Source: an uncultured Collinsella sp.
Lineage (GTDB): Bacteria > Actinomycetota > Coriobacteriia > Coriobacteriales > Coriobacteriaceae
Reading direction: 5' to 3'
Assembly: GCA_900547125.1 (NCBI GenBank)
Contig: URFU01000015.1
Span: forward strand, 1-26,917
DNA length: 26,917 bases
Shown: positions 9,472 through 17,361 of the stretch, in pieces
Position numbering within the stretch: position 1 is the first letter of the stretch
Layout of the letters: each line of letters begins with the position of its first letter
Notes under the pieces: generated by a model
What the model saw: only the letters and a program-made list of their open reading frames with translations
Databases searched by the model: none
What the model was told of the DNA's origin: nothing
Made by a program: the position numbers and the translations under genes

Positions 9472-9507
9472 AATGGGCTGGTTCTGGATACCCAGAGCCG
9501 GCCCATT
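9472..9507. terminator. Strong hairpin between converging genes, probable bidirectional terminator
   Basis: A 16-bp stem (two G-U pairs) with the 4-nt loop ATAC lies between the stop of the surface protein gene and the stop of the minus-strand membrane protein gene. No long T tract follows on either strand, so strength is uncertain. Position and stem length support a shared terminator. Confidence 0.6.
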
Positions 9508-9512
9508 ACGCA

Positions 9513-10097
9513 TTAAATGTCGTCTGAGGAGTCGAGTTCTGCCTCGAGCTTGGCACGGCGTCTTTTCGCCGTGAAAAACGTTGCGCACAGGGCAGCAAAC
9601 GTGGCCGCGAAAATCGTCGCACCGCAGAACACGCCCGTGGCCAGATTCGCCAACCAAAAGACGCTTTCGAGCGGTACGATCTGCGCCTCAGCGATACAGC
9701 GCATTGCGGCAATAACAAGCGCGAACGCGGCGCCGCTAAGACCGCTGATAAGCAGGAAATATCCAACAGGAAGATGCTCGGTTTGCCCAAAACGATTGGT
9801 GTCGACATAGCCCTTCCGCGTTTGCAGTCCTGCGCAAATCAACATCACAAGAACGAGCCACAAATACATGGCTGCCTCGAACGGCGTTGCAAAGCCATGC
9901 GGCATTTCACTGGCGTCGCTGTGAACCCACGCAACCTGTCGAGCTATAAACTGATAGAAAAAGATCATCAACATGCCAAACGAAAGCAGCACGAAACCAA
10001 TCTTGTAGATCTTCGCGCTCTCGGCCTCCAGGCGCTCATCCTTTGGGCCGGCATATTCACGCCACTTTTGCACGAGTTTTAAATCTTCAAATTTCAT
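9513..10097 (-). CDS. Four-helix membrane protein paired with Xre regulator (DUF6773-like)
   Basis: Integral membrane protein of 194 residues. It begins with a charged segment holding PKDERLEAESAKIYKIGF, then has helices at about 32-52, 73-92, 111-133 and 146-175, and ends in a basic-acidic tail (KRRRAKLEAELDSSDD). The pattern of an N-terminal KDER/AES motif followed by four helices resembles a family of small membrane proteins (I think DUF6773) usually encoded next to a short Xre repressor; the family name is from memory. The ATG at 10097 has GGAG 6 nt upstream. It starts 9 nt after the Xre gene stop on the same strand, so they form one operon. No catalytic motif is visible. Confidence 0.75.
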   Translation of the reverse strand: MKFEDLKLVQKWREYAGPKDERLEAESAKIYKIGFVLLSFGMLMIFFYQFIARQVAWVHSDASEMPHGFATPFEAAMYLWLVLVMLICAGLQTRKGYVDTNRFGQTEHLPVGYFLLISGLSGAAFALVIAAMRCIAEAQIVPLESVFWLANLATGVFCGATIFAATFAALCATFFTAKRRRAKLEAELDSSDDI

Positions 10098-10106
10098 AGC
10101 GAACTC

Positions 10107-10337
10107 CTAAAGAGCGTCAGGGCCGACGTCGCTCTCGTCTTCCCAAAACAAGTCGTTCAACGTAACGCGTAGCGCTTTACAGATTGCCACGCACAAATTG
10201 AGCGTGGGGTTGTAACCGCCCGCCTCAATCAGGCCGATGGTCTGGCGCGTAACGCCCACGGCTTGGGCTAAATCGGCTTGCGAAAGGCCAGCCGCCGCGC
10301 GCGCCGCCTTCATGCGGAGGTTCTTTTTGCCCGGCAT
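10107..10337 (-). CDS. Small Xre/Cro-type transcriptional regulator
   Basis: A 76-residue helix-turn-helix protein. The start at ATG 10337 is preferred over an in-frame upstream ATG because AAAGGA lies just before it and the HTH domain starts soon after. The HTH is MKAARAAAGLSQADLAQAVG, then VTRQTIGLIEAGGYNPTLNL and AICKALRVTLNDLFWE, a complete Xre domain with only a short acidic tail. This type (YozG/immunity-repressor-like) is commonly found upstream of a DUF membrane protein, as here. The promoter upstream contains a 9-bp inverted repeat on both sides of the -35/-10 elements, so autoregulation is likely. Target genes other than its own operon are not evident. Confidence 0.92.
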   Translation of the reverse strand: MPGKKNLRMKAARAAAGLSQADLAQAVGVTRQTIGLIEAGGYNPTLNLCVAICKALRVTLNDLFWEDESDVGPDAL

Positions 10338-10358
10338 GGAGTTCCTTTCATAGTAATG

Positions 10359-10425
10359 GACAGATATCCGTTGCAACATGACGGAAATATATTGCATCCA
10401 TTAGTCAATGTCAACTATATCTGTC
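10359..10425 (-). promoter_or_regulatory. Near-consensus promoter flanked by a 9-bp inverted repeat (Xre operon)
   Basis: On the minus strand TTGACA (10414-10409, 6 of 6) is followed after exactly 17 nt by TATATT (10391-10386, 5 of 6). The perfect inverted repeat GACAGATAT / ATATCTGTC sits at 10359-10367 and 10417-10425, just outside the two promoter elements. This suits a repressor that loops or blocks the promoter; the Xre protein encoded downstream is the obvious candidate. Confidence 0.75.
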
Positions 10426-10429
10426 ATTA

Positions 10430-10761
10430 TGAAAACCATGTTCGTCATCGCCGTGCGGACATAACAATTTCGATTCGCTATTCAACCTTACTCGGGCAGA
10501 ACCGAGTCGGAAGGAACCGAGTAAGTGGGACTTCGGCAGGGAGCGTGAACTCGCCCGCATCAAGAAGATACTCAAACGCCCGCCTAGAAAGCGAAGTGCC
10601 GTCCTATCTCAGCGCCGAGATCTCAAAGATGACCAACACCAACGAGGCTTTCAGGGCCCTCGCACATGGCCACTCATAAGCGATGCCCACGGCATGGCCA
10701 AAGCGCACGCCAATAACCGGATTTGCCGGAACCATGCGTGCCCCATCGTTTAATAGCTCCG
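10430..10761. other. Non-coding gap with inverted repeat and possible gene debris
   Basis: No convincing gene is present. CTTACTCGG at 10487-10495 is repeated inverted as CCGAGTAAG at 10517-10525, and GAACCGAGT occurs twice between and in the right arm. Plus-strand reading at 10520-10600 gives a short charged stretch (KWDFGRERELARIKKILKRP) with no start or downstream continuation. It may be the remnant of a small toxin-like gene, but I cannot name it. Confidence 0.35.
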
Positions 10762-11322
10762 TTATTGTTCGATGATCTTCTTGACGACCGCGGGAACGCC
10801 TGCCGCCATCACGTTGTCCGGAAGGTCTTCCGTCACAACACTTCCCGCAGCGATAACGCAGCCGCTGCCGATGGTAACCCCCTGGAGTACGGACACGTTC
10901 GCGCCAAACCAGCAGTTATCGCCAACAACAATGGGCAGAGCCCTCTCGAGACCCAAGTTGCGCTCTTTTGCTCCAAGGGGATGCGAAGCGGTGTAGAAGC
11001 CGCAAAACGGCCCAATAAACACGTTGTCACCAAAGGTAATAGAACCACCGTCCATAAAGTAGCAGCCATGGTTCACAAAGCAGCCGTCGCCAAAGGTTGT
11101 CTTGTCCCCGTAGTCAAAGTAGGCAGGCGAAAGGACCGTCAGCCCCGCCGGAAGATCGGTATCGAGCAAGGTTTTTAGGGCGTCAAGCTGCGCGTCGCTT
11201 CCGGGTTTTCCCATATTGAAGTCATAGCAGAGCACCTCTGCCCTCGCCCGTTTTGCCAGGAGTTCCTCGTCAAAGTTGGCATCATGCCACTCCCCGCGCT
11301 CCATCTTCTCTTTCTCGGTCAC
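10762..11322 (-). CDS. maa: Maltose/galactoside-type O-acetyltransferase
   Basis: Acetyl-CoA-dependent sugar O-acetyltransferase of the left-handed beta-helix family. From GTG 11322 (AAGGGG 6 nt upstream) it has 186 residues, the usual length; an in-frame ATG at 11388 would add an untypical N-terminus. The N-terminal mac domain is visible as KEKMERGEWHDANFDEELLA. The hexapeptide repeats include FVNHGCYFMD, ITFGDNVFIGP, IVVGDNCWFGANVSVLQG and TIGSGCVIAAGSVV. The probable catalytic His is residue 114 in YTASHPL. The end, GVPAVVKKI, is standard. It acetylates sugars or nodulation-factor-like substrates in the cytoplasm; the precise acceptor cannot be told. It is a single-gene unit, divergent from the topoisomerase operon. 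Confidence 0.88.
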   Translation of the reverse strand: MTEKEKMERGEWHDANFDEELLAKRARAEVLCYDFNMGKPGSDAQLDALKTLLDTDLPAGLTVLSPAYFDYGDKTTFGDGCFVNHGCYFMDGGSITFGDNVFIGPFCGFYTASHPLGAKERNLGLERALPIVVGDNCWFGANVSVLQGVTIGSGCVIAAGSVVTEDLPDNVMAAGVPAVVKKIIEQ

Positions 11323-11426
11323 TGTGAGCCCCTTAATAAAAACATTTGTGGCGGCAATTCTATCATTTGATAAGCCGTCAGTTTCCATACCGATAACGAA
11401 CGCGCGTTCGATGGATTTCGTGTTAG

Positions 11427-11455
11427 TTGGAATCGCCTATGGGCTGGGCTATGCT
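11427..11455 (+). promoter_or_regulatory. Predicted promoter of the topoisomerase operon
   Basis: TTGGAA at 11427-11432 and TATGCT at 11450-11455 are separated by 17 nt, each matching 4 of 6 consensus bases. It lies about 55 nt before the ATG at 11510. No clear operator is visible. Confidence 0.4.
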
Positions 11456-11509
11456 ACCTTGACTATCTATATGACTTAAACGCAGCAAAGGAGCACCGAG
11501 AGAGCGAGT

Positions 11510-13507
11510 ATGGCAAAAAACACCGCAAACTATGGTAACGACAGTATCCGCCAGCTCAAGGACGAGGAGCGCGTACGACTGCGCCCCGCCGTCATCTTTG
11601 GCTCGGACGGACTCGACGGCTGCGCGCATGCCGCCTTCGAGATCCTGTCCAACGCCGTTGACGAGGCGCGCCAGGGCTACGGCAAGCTCATCACCCTTAC
11701 CGCCTTTCGCGATGGTTCCATTCAGGTAGAGGACAACGGCCGCGGCTGCCCGCTCGACTGGAACCCTTCCGAGAAGCGCTTTAACTGGGAGCTCGTCTTC
11801 TGCGAGCTCTACGCCGGCGGCAAATACAACAATAACCAGGGCGGCGACTACGACTTCTCGCTCGGCACCAACGGCCTGGGCTCATGCGCAACCCAGTACG
11901 CCTCCGAATACATGGACGTCACGGTTTGGCGCGACGGCAACAAGTACTCCCTGCACTTTAAGAAGGGCAAGGTCGTCGGCGCCAAAAAGAAGGCACTCGA
12001 GATTGAGCCCAGCGACGAGGACCGTACCGGCACCACCATCAAATGGCGCCCCGATCTTGAGGTCTTTACCTCCATCAGTATCCCCCACGAGTGGTATCGC
12101 GAGACCATGCGCCGCCAGGCCGTGGTCAACGCCAACGTGACCTTCCGCCTGCGCATCGAGGGCGACGATGGCGAATTTACCGAAGAGGATTTTTGCTACC
12201 CCAAGGGCATCGAGGACTATGTGCTCGAGAAGGTCGGTACCGACTACCTTACCGAGCCCTTCTTTATCGAGGCCGACCGTCGCGGTCGCGATCGCGAGGA
12301 CCTGCCCGACTACAACGTAAAAATCACCGCGTGCATGTGCTTCTCGCGCACCTTCATGATGCAGGAGTACTACCACAACTCATCGTGGCTCGAGAACGGC
12401 GGCTCGCCCGAGAAGGCTGCCCGCAGCGCTCTGACCAGCGCCATCGATGCCTACATCAAGCAACAGGGCAAGTACAACAAAAACGAGAGCGGCATTAAGT
12501 GGCAAGATGTCCAGGACTGCCTGGTACTGGTGACCAACTGCTTCTCCACCCAGACGTCCTATGAAAACCAGACTAAGAAGGCCATCAACAACCGCTTTAT
12601 CCAGCAGGCCATGACGGCATTCTTTAAAGAGCGCCTCTCGACCTACCTGATCGAGAACAAGGACGCCGCCAACAAGATCATGGAACAGGTGCTCATCAAC
12701 AAGCGTTCACGCGAGAATGCCGAGAAGACGCGCCAGAGCATCAAAACCAATCTACAGCAGAAGACCGACATGGCCAACCGCGTGCAGAAGTTCATCGACT
12801 GCCGCTCCAAGGACAAGAACCGTCGCGAGATCTACATCGTAGAGGGCGACTCGGCAGCAGGCGCCATTCGCACCTCGCGCGATGCCGAGTTCCAGGGCGT
12901 TATGCCCGTCCGCGGTAAGATCCTCAACTGCCTGAAGGAAGACTATCCGCGCATCTTTAAGTCCGACATCATCATGGACCTCATGCGCGTGCTGGGCTGC
13001 GGCGTGGAGATCAAGGACAAGCGCATCAAGAACCTTGGTGCCTTTGACCTGGACAACCTCAACTGGAACAAGGTCATCATTTGTACAGACGCCGACGTCG
13101 ACGGTTATCACATCCGCACGCTCGTGCTCACCATGCTCTATCGCCTGGTGCCCACGCTCATCGACGAGGGTTACGTGTATATCGCCGAGTCGCCGCTCTA
13201 CGAGATCAATTGCAAAGAAAAGACCTACTTTGCCTACACCGAGCTCGAAAAGAACGGCATCCTTAAGGAGATCGGCGACCAGAAGTGCTCCATCAACCGC
13301 TCCAAGGGTCTTGGTGAGAACGACCCGGACATGATGTGGCTCACCACCATGAACCCCGAAACGCGTCGTCTGATCAAGGTGGAGCCCGAGGACGTCACCA
13401 AGATGGAAACCATGTTCAACCTGTTGCTGGGCAACGACGAGGCGGGCCGCAAGCGCCATATCTCGGAGCACGGCAAGGAATACCTGGACCAGTTGGATCT
13501 GCAGTAG
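11510..13507 (+). CDS. Second type IIA topoisomerase, B subunit (ParE/GyrB-like)
   Basis: ATPase subunit of a type IIA DNA topoisomerase, 665 residues. The GHKL ATP site shows EILSNAVDEA (44-53), VEDNGRG (73-79) and GTNGLGS (119-125). The QTK loop is QTKKAIN (354-360). The TOPRIM domain has EGDSAAG (445-451) with catalytic Glu445, PVRGKILN, and the metal-binding DADVDG (527-532). The C-terminus keeps RSKGLGE and HISEHGKEYL. It differs from standard GyrB/ParE in EGDSAAG (usually SAGG), in QTKKAINN (usually QTKTKLGN) and in the spacing around GGKYNNNQ. It therefore looks like the divergent second topoisomerase seen in some Clostridia and Coriobacteriia rather than housekeeping gyrase. A ParC-like gene follows after 45 nt; the two should form the heterotetramer. 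The start ATG 11510 follows a weak purine-rich site. Confidence 0.93.
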   Translation: MAKNTANYGNDSIRQLKDEERVRLRPAVIFGSDGLDGCAHAAFEILSNAVDEARQGYGKLITLTAFRDGSIQVEDNGRGCPLDWNPSEKRFNWELVFCELYAGGKYNNNQGGDYDFSLGTNGLGSCATQYASEYMDVTVWRDGNKYSLHFKKGKVVGAKKKALEIEPSDEDRTGTTIKWRPDLEVFTSISIPHEWYRETMRRQAVVNANVTFRLRIEGDDGEFTEEDFCYPKGIEDYVLEKVGTDYLTEPFFIEADRRGRDREDLPDYNVKITACMCFSRTFMMQEYYHNSSWLENGGSPEKAARSALTSAIDAYIKQQGKYNKNESGIKWQDVQDCLVLVTNCFSTQTSYENQTKKAINNRFIQQAMTAFFKERLSTYLIENKDAANKIMEQVLINKRSRENAEKTRQSIKTNLQQKTDMANRVQKFIDCRSKDKNRREIYIVEGDSAAGAIRTSRDAEFQGVMPVRGKILNCLKEDYPRIFKSDIIMDLMRVLGCGVEIKDKRIKNLGAFDLDNLNWNKVIICTDADVDGYHIRTLVLTMLYRLVPTLIDEGYVYIAESPLYEINCKEKTYFAYTELEKNGILKEIGDQKCSINRSKGLGENDPDMMWLTTMNPETRRLIKVEPEDVTKMETMFNLLLGNDEAGRKRHISEHGKEYLDQLDLQ

Positions 13508-13552
13508 CAGCAAATCGATAACGACGGCCCTTAAGAAGTTCAAGAGGATATC

Positions 13553-15793
13553 GTGGCAAAGAAGAAGACGAAGAACCAGCCGAAGAAAAAGCAGGTCAAC
13601 GCCGAGAACGTCATCGGCCTGCACTCCGAAGTCACCGACCAGCCGATCACGCAGACGCTCGAGGTCAACTACATGCCCTACGCCATGAGCGTCAACGTCT
13701 CGCGTGCGTTCCCCGAGATCGACGGCTTTAAGCCCTCGCACCGCAAGCTGCTCTACACCATGTACAAGATGGGCCTGCTCAAGGGCGAGCGCCAGAAGAG
13801 CGCCAACATCGTGGGCCAGACCATGAAGCTCAACCCGCACGGCGATGCCGCGATCTACGAGACGATGGTGCGTCTGGCAACCGGTAACGAGGCGCTGCTT
13901 GCCCCCTTCGTGGAGTCGAAGGGCAACTTTGGCAAGTACTATTCGGGCGACCTGAGCTACGCCGCCTCGCGTTACACCGAGGCCAAGCTCTCCCCCATCA
14001 GCGCCGAGATCTTCAAGGACATCGACAAGGATCCGGTCGACTTCGTCGACAGCTACGACGGTGCCATGAAGGAGCCGCGCCTGCTGCCCACCACGTTCCC
14101 CAACATCCTCGTCTCGGCCAACAAGGGCATCGGCGTCGCCATGGCGTCCGACATCTGCGGTTTTAACCTCAACGAGGTCTGCACCGCCACGATGCACTAC
14201 CTCAAGGACCCCGACTGCGACCTGCTCGAGTACATGCCCATGCCCGACTTCTCGACCGGCGGCGAGATTATCTACCGCCGCGAAGAGATGGAGAAGATCA
14301 TCGAGACCGGCCTTGGCAGCTTCCAGATTCGCTCCCGCTGGCATTGGATCCCCGAAGAGCGCATCATCGAGGTCTATGAGATCCCCTACACCACCAAGAC
14401 CGATGTCATCATCGAGCGCATCGTCAAGCTCTCCAAAGAGGGCAAGGTCAAGGAGATCGCTGACATCCGCGACGAGACCGACCTCTCGGGTCTGCGTATC
14501 GCCATCGACCTTAAGCGCGGTGTCGATCCCGACAAGCTCATGGCGAAGCTCTATCGCTCGACCACGCTGCAGGATTCGTTCTCGTGCAACTTTAACGTGC
14601 TGGTCGACGGCTATCCCCGCGTTATGGGCGTGCGCCAGATCCTGCACGAATGGGTCAAGTGGCGTATTGAGTCCACGCGCCGCCGCATTAACTTTGACCT
14701 GGGCAAAAAGTCCGAGCGCCTGCACCTGCTGCACGGCCTCGAAGCGATTTTGCTCGACATCGACAAGGCCATCGCCATCATCCGCGGCACCAAGCTCGAA
14801 GCCGAGGTCGTGCCCAATCTTATGAAGGGTTTCGACATCGACGAGACCCAGGCCGAGTTTGTTGCCGAGCTTAAGCTCCGCAACATCAACGAGGAGTACA
14901 TCCTCAACCGCACCAAGGACATTGCCAAGCTCGAGGGTGAGATTGCCGAGCTTGAGGAGATTCTCTCCAGCGAGGAGAACATCAAGAAGGTCATCAGCGA
15001 CGAGCTGGCCGCCGTCAACAAGAAGTACGTGATGCCACGCCGCACGGGCAGGATTGAGCCCCACGAGGTCATCGAGGTGAGCCTGGAGCCCGAGGTCGAG
15101 GAATATCCGGTTACCATCATGCTCTCGCGCGATGGCTACCTTAAGAAGATGACGGACCGCGTACTCAAGAAGGCGACCACGCTCAAGTACAAGGACGGCG
15201 ACAAACCCTTTATCGAGTTCCCGTCCTCCAATACGCACGAGCTGCTCGTGTTTACCAACAAGAGCCAGGTGTACAAGTGCAAGGTCGCGCAGTTTGAGGA
15301 TACCAAATCCGCCCAGCTGGGCTCGTACCTGCCGACCGATCTTGAGATGGAACCCGACGAGAGCGTCATCTGGGTCATCGACCCCGAGGACTACAAGGCC
15401 GACGTGCTGTTTGTCTTTGAGAACGGCCGCGTGGTGCGCGTCGCACTTGCCGGATACGTCACCAAGACCAACCGCAAGCGCCTCAAGAACGCCATCTACG
15501 GCGGCAGCAAACTGCTGTATGCGCAGGTGCTTAAGGAGGACCGCGACCTCGCGCTGGTCTCGAGCGACTACCGCCTGATGAACTTCAACACGTCGTTGCT
15601 CAAGACCAAGACGACCACCAACACGCAGGGCGTCCAGGCCTTTACGGCCAAGAAGGGCCGCTCGGTCACCACCGTCGGCACAACCGAGGAAATCCTCGGC
15701 GCCGGCGTCTCGGCCGAAAAGTTCACCGCGCAGAGCCTCCCCTCTGCCGGCGCCCTCATGAAAGAAAACGACATGCCGAGTTTGTTTGACTAA
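13553..15793 (+). CDS. Second type IIA topoisomerase, A subunit (ParC/GyrA-like)
   Basis: DNA-cleaving subunit, 746 residues, starting at GTG 13553 behind AGAGGA. The N-terminus is a Lys-rich tail (2-14). The breakage-reunion domain contains the quinolone-pocket stretch NPHGDAAIYE (94-103) and the catalytic Tyr141 in ASRYTEAKL. A long coiled coil lies at about 430-505 (ELKLRNINEEYILNR, EGEIAELEEILSSEENIKK). The C-terminal wrapping domain is short and lacks a GyrA box, so a decatenase or relaxase rather than supercoiling role is likely. The position equal to Ser83 of E. coli GyrA is Ala99, while the acidic residue next along is kept as Glu103. It is in operon with the ParE-like gene. The combination with a second housekeeping gyrase elsewhere in the genome is expected but not visible here. 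Confidence 0.93.
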   Translation: MAKKKTKNQPKKKQVNAENVIGLHSEVTDQPITQTLEVNYMPYAMSVNVSRAFPEIDGFKPSHRKLLYTMYKMGLLKGERQKSANIVGQTMKLNPHGDAAIYETMVRLATGNEALLAPFVESKGNFGKYYSGDLSYAASRYTEAKLSPISAEIFKDIDKDPVDFVDSYDGAMKEPRLLPTTFPNILVSANKGIGVAMASDICGFNLNEVCTATMHYLKDPDCDLLEYMPMPDFSTGGEIIYRREEMEKIIETGLGSFQIRSRWHWIPEERIIEVYEIPYTTKTDVIIERIVKLSKEGKVKEIADIRDETDLSGLRIAIDLKRGVDPDKLMAKLYRSTTLQDSFSCNFNVLVDGYPRVMGVRQILHEWVKWRIESTRRRINFDLGKKSERLHLLHGLEAILLDIDKAIAIIRGTKLEAEVVPNLMKGFDIDETQAEFVAELKLRNINEEYILNRTKDIAKLEGEIAELEEILSSEENIKKVISDELAAVNKKYVMPRRTGRIEPHEVIEVSLEPEVEEYPVTIMLSRDGYLKKMTDRVLKKATTLKYKDGDKPFIEFPSSNTHELLVFTNKSQVYKCKVAQFEDTKSAQLGSYLPTDLEMEPDESVIWVIDPEDYKADVLFVFENGRVVRVALAGYVTKTNRKRLKNAIYGGSKLLYAQVLKEDRDLALVSSDYRLMNFNTSLLKTKTTTNTQGVQAFTAKKGRSVTTVGTTEEILGAGVSAEKFTAQSLPSAGALMKENDMPSLFD

Positions 15794-15831
15794 AACGACG
15801 GCAGTCGAACTGGTACAAGCCACAAACCAAC

Positions 15832-15869
15832 GGGGCCCGGAGCGCAGTAAATGCCGCGCTCCGGACCCC
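15832..15869. terminator. Hairpin between converging topoisomerase and ATPase genes
   Basis: A 14-bp GC-rich stem with one mismatch (GGGGCCCGGAGCGC against GCGCTCCGGACCCC) and a 10-nt loop. It sits 38 nt after the topoisomerase stop and 22 nt before the end of the opposing gene, so it likely ends both transcripts. A T-rich stretch follows on the minus strand only weakly. Confidence 0.65.
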
Positions 15870-15891
15870 ATGCATTACAGCAACATCATCC

Positions 15892-17181
15892 CTATAGACA
15901 AAATGCCGCATAAAGTGGAACAGACATAAGTCCATCATTCATTCCAAAGGGCTTAGTCGATAGCCTGATAAGACGCACGCCCGGATGGGTCTTTTTAAGT
16001 GAGGACAGGCTTCGAGATCTTGTGTTCTCCCCCGCCTTGACTTCAATCGCAGACAAGCATCCCTGCTTCTCTACTACAAAGTCGATTTCCGCACGATTAT
16101 CTCGCGCCCAATAATGCAGCGGATAGCCCATGGCTGAAAGCTGTTGGGCAACGTAGTTTTCGGTAAGTGCACCCATGAATGTGCCGCCGATGCCGGCAAG
16201 AATATCGGCGCGTTGAGCACCGGCCTTGGAGACGAGCAGCCCTGTATCCGCCTGATAGATTTTAAAAGCAGAAGGGTTAACGAAGGCCTCTAACGGGCTT
16301 TCGATCTGCCCGACTAGGCTGCAGCGCGCCACCGTACCCGACAATACAAGCCAGTCGAGAGCATCTCCAAAGAGAGACGCATTGCCCCCCGCTCGCACTA
16401 CCTTGTATTGAAATTTACGATTCTCTTTGGCAAGCTGCTGTGGAATGGAATCGAAGCACGCACGCGTCTTTGCGCTCAAGCGTTCATCAGCATATTTATT
16501 GGTGTCGGCGGAATATCCGTCGAGAATAATCCGATGCTTTTCGGCCACATCAATGATTGACTGATCATCGATGTACGTTTGGACCGCCTCGGGCATTCCG
16601 CCAACAACAAGATACTGTCGATAGAGCCCAAGCGCCTTTTCATGAAGGCTTGGCGCAAGAGGAGCCATTAACTCGAATGATGAACGTATCTCGTCGACCA
16701 GTTGATCGTGCCCCATCGCCCAGAGAAACTCCTCGAAATCGAGTGGAGTCATCTCAATCAAGTCGGTCTTTCCAACGGGGAACGAATACGACTGATGGTT
16801 AATGGCAACCCCAAGAAGCGACCCAGCAGCCGCGACGTAATACTCGGGAGCATCTTCGCAAAAGTATTTAAGGGAAGTGAGCGCTTCCTCGCATGCTTGG
16901 ATCTCGTCAATGAACAGTAAGGTTTTGCCAGGCACGATACGCTGTCCCGTACGAGCCTCGATCGCGCGTACGATCGAATGAGGGTCGAGACCGCCCGAAA
17001 AATCCGCTCGCGCCGACCGGTCGTTCTCAAGATTAACGTAGACAACCGATTCGAAAAGATCCTGGGCGTACGTTCTGAGCAGATAGGTCTTGCCACACTG
17101 GCGCACGCCTTTGACCAGCAACGGTTTTCTATCAGCCCTGTCTCGCCATTCCCTAAGGAGCTCGTCTGCCTTACGACGCAT
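15892..17181 (-). CDS. AAA ATPase with C-terminal DUF4143 nuclease-like domain
   Basis: ATP-binding protein of 429 residues of the AAA_14/DUF4143 type. Walker A is GVRQCGKT (25-32) and Walker B is LLFIDEIQ (88-95). The C-terminal DUF4143 region has a PD-(D/E)XK-like core, RAEIDFVVEKQG with IEVKAGE, near residues 370-395. ATG 17181 is chosen because GGAAGG lies 6 nt before it; a TTG two codons upstream is possible. These ATPases are common, often in several diverged copies per genome, with no settled function; roles in toxin-like or plasmid-maintenance systems have been suggested. It is transcribed alone. The upstream gap holds a 9-bp inverted repeat overlapping its promoter. A decayed relative sits at about 25015-25569. 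Confidence 0.9.
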   Translation of the reverse strand: MRRKADELLREWRDRADRKPLLVKGVRQCGKTYLLRTYAQDLFESVVYVNLENDRSARADFSGGLDPHSIVRAIEARTGQRIVPGKTLLFIDEIQACEEALTSLKYFCEDAPEYYVAAAGSLLGVAINHQSYSFPVGKTDLIEMTPLDFEEFLWAMGHDQLVDEIRSSFELMAPLAPSLHEKALGLYRQYLVVGGMPEAVQTYIDDQSIIDVAEKHRIILDGYSADTNKYADERLSAKTRACFDSIPQQLAKENRKFQYKVVRAGGNASLFGDALDWLVLSGTVARCSLVGQIESPLEAFVNPSAFKIYQADTGLLVSKAGAQRADILAGIGGTFMGALTENYVAQQLSAMGYPLHYWARDNRAEIDFVVEKQGCLSAIEVKAGENTRSRSLSSLKKTHPGVRLIRLSTKPFGMNDGLMSVPLYAAFCL

Positions 17182-17217
17182 ACGCAACCTTCCCTCATGA
17201 ACTTCTGTTTGACAATA

Positions 17218-17263
17218 TTTTAACGCGGATTAATTTGTTTTCAGTTATTTTTCTGCGTTAAAA
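17218..17263 (-). promoter_or_regulatory. Inverted repeat and predicted promoter upstream of the DUF4143 ATPase
   Basis: TTTTAACGC (17218-17226) and GCGTTAAAA (17255-17263) form a perfect 9-bp inverted repeat with a 28-nt AT-rich spacer. On the minus strand CTGAAA and TAAAAT, 16 nt apart, could be a promoter, with the -10 overlapping the repeat. This suits an operator. The rest of the gap to 17361 holds only a 6-bp stem (17304-17321), with no gene. Confidence 0.4.
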
Positions 17264-17361
17264 AATTGTTCTATACGGCACTTGAGGGAATACACCCCTA
17301 TCTCTTGCTAAGGACAGCAAGCATTTCCACCAACGCCGATTGCCATGCACTCTTCTTGTCA

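Noticed and set aside
10278..10679. A 133-codon plus-strand frame over the Xre promoter
   Set aside because: It crosses the Xre gene antisense and a strong promoter, has no ribosome site and no recognisable domain.
12752..15871. A minus-strand frame open for 1039 codons opposite the topoisomerase genes
   Set aside because: It is an antisense shadow of two strongly conserved genes with biased codon use; its product is low complexity (Leu, Val, Asp, His rich) with no domain and no ribosome site.
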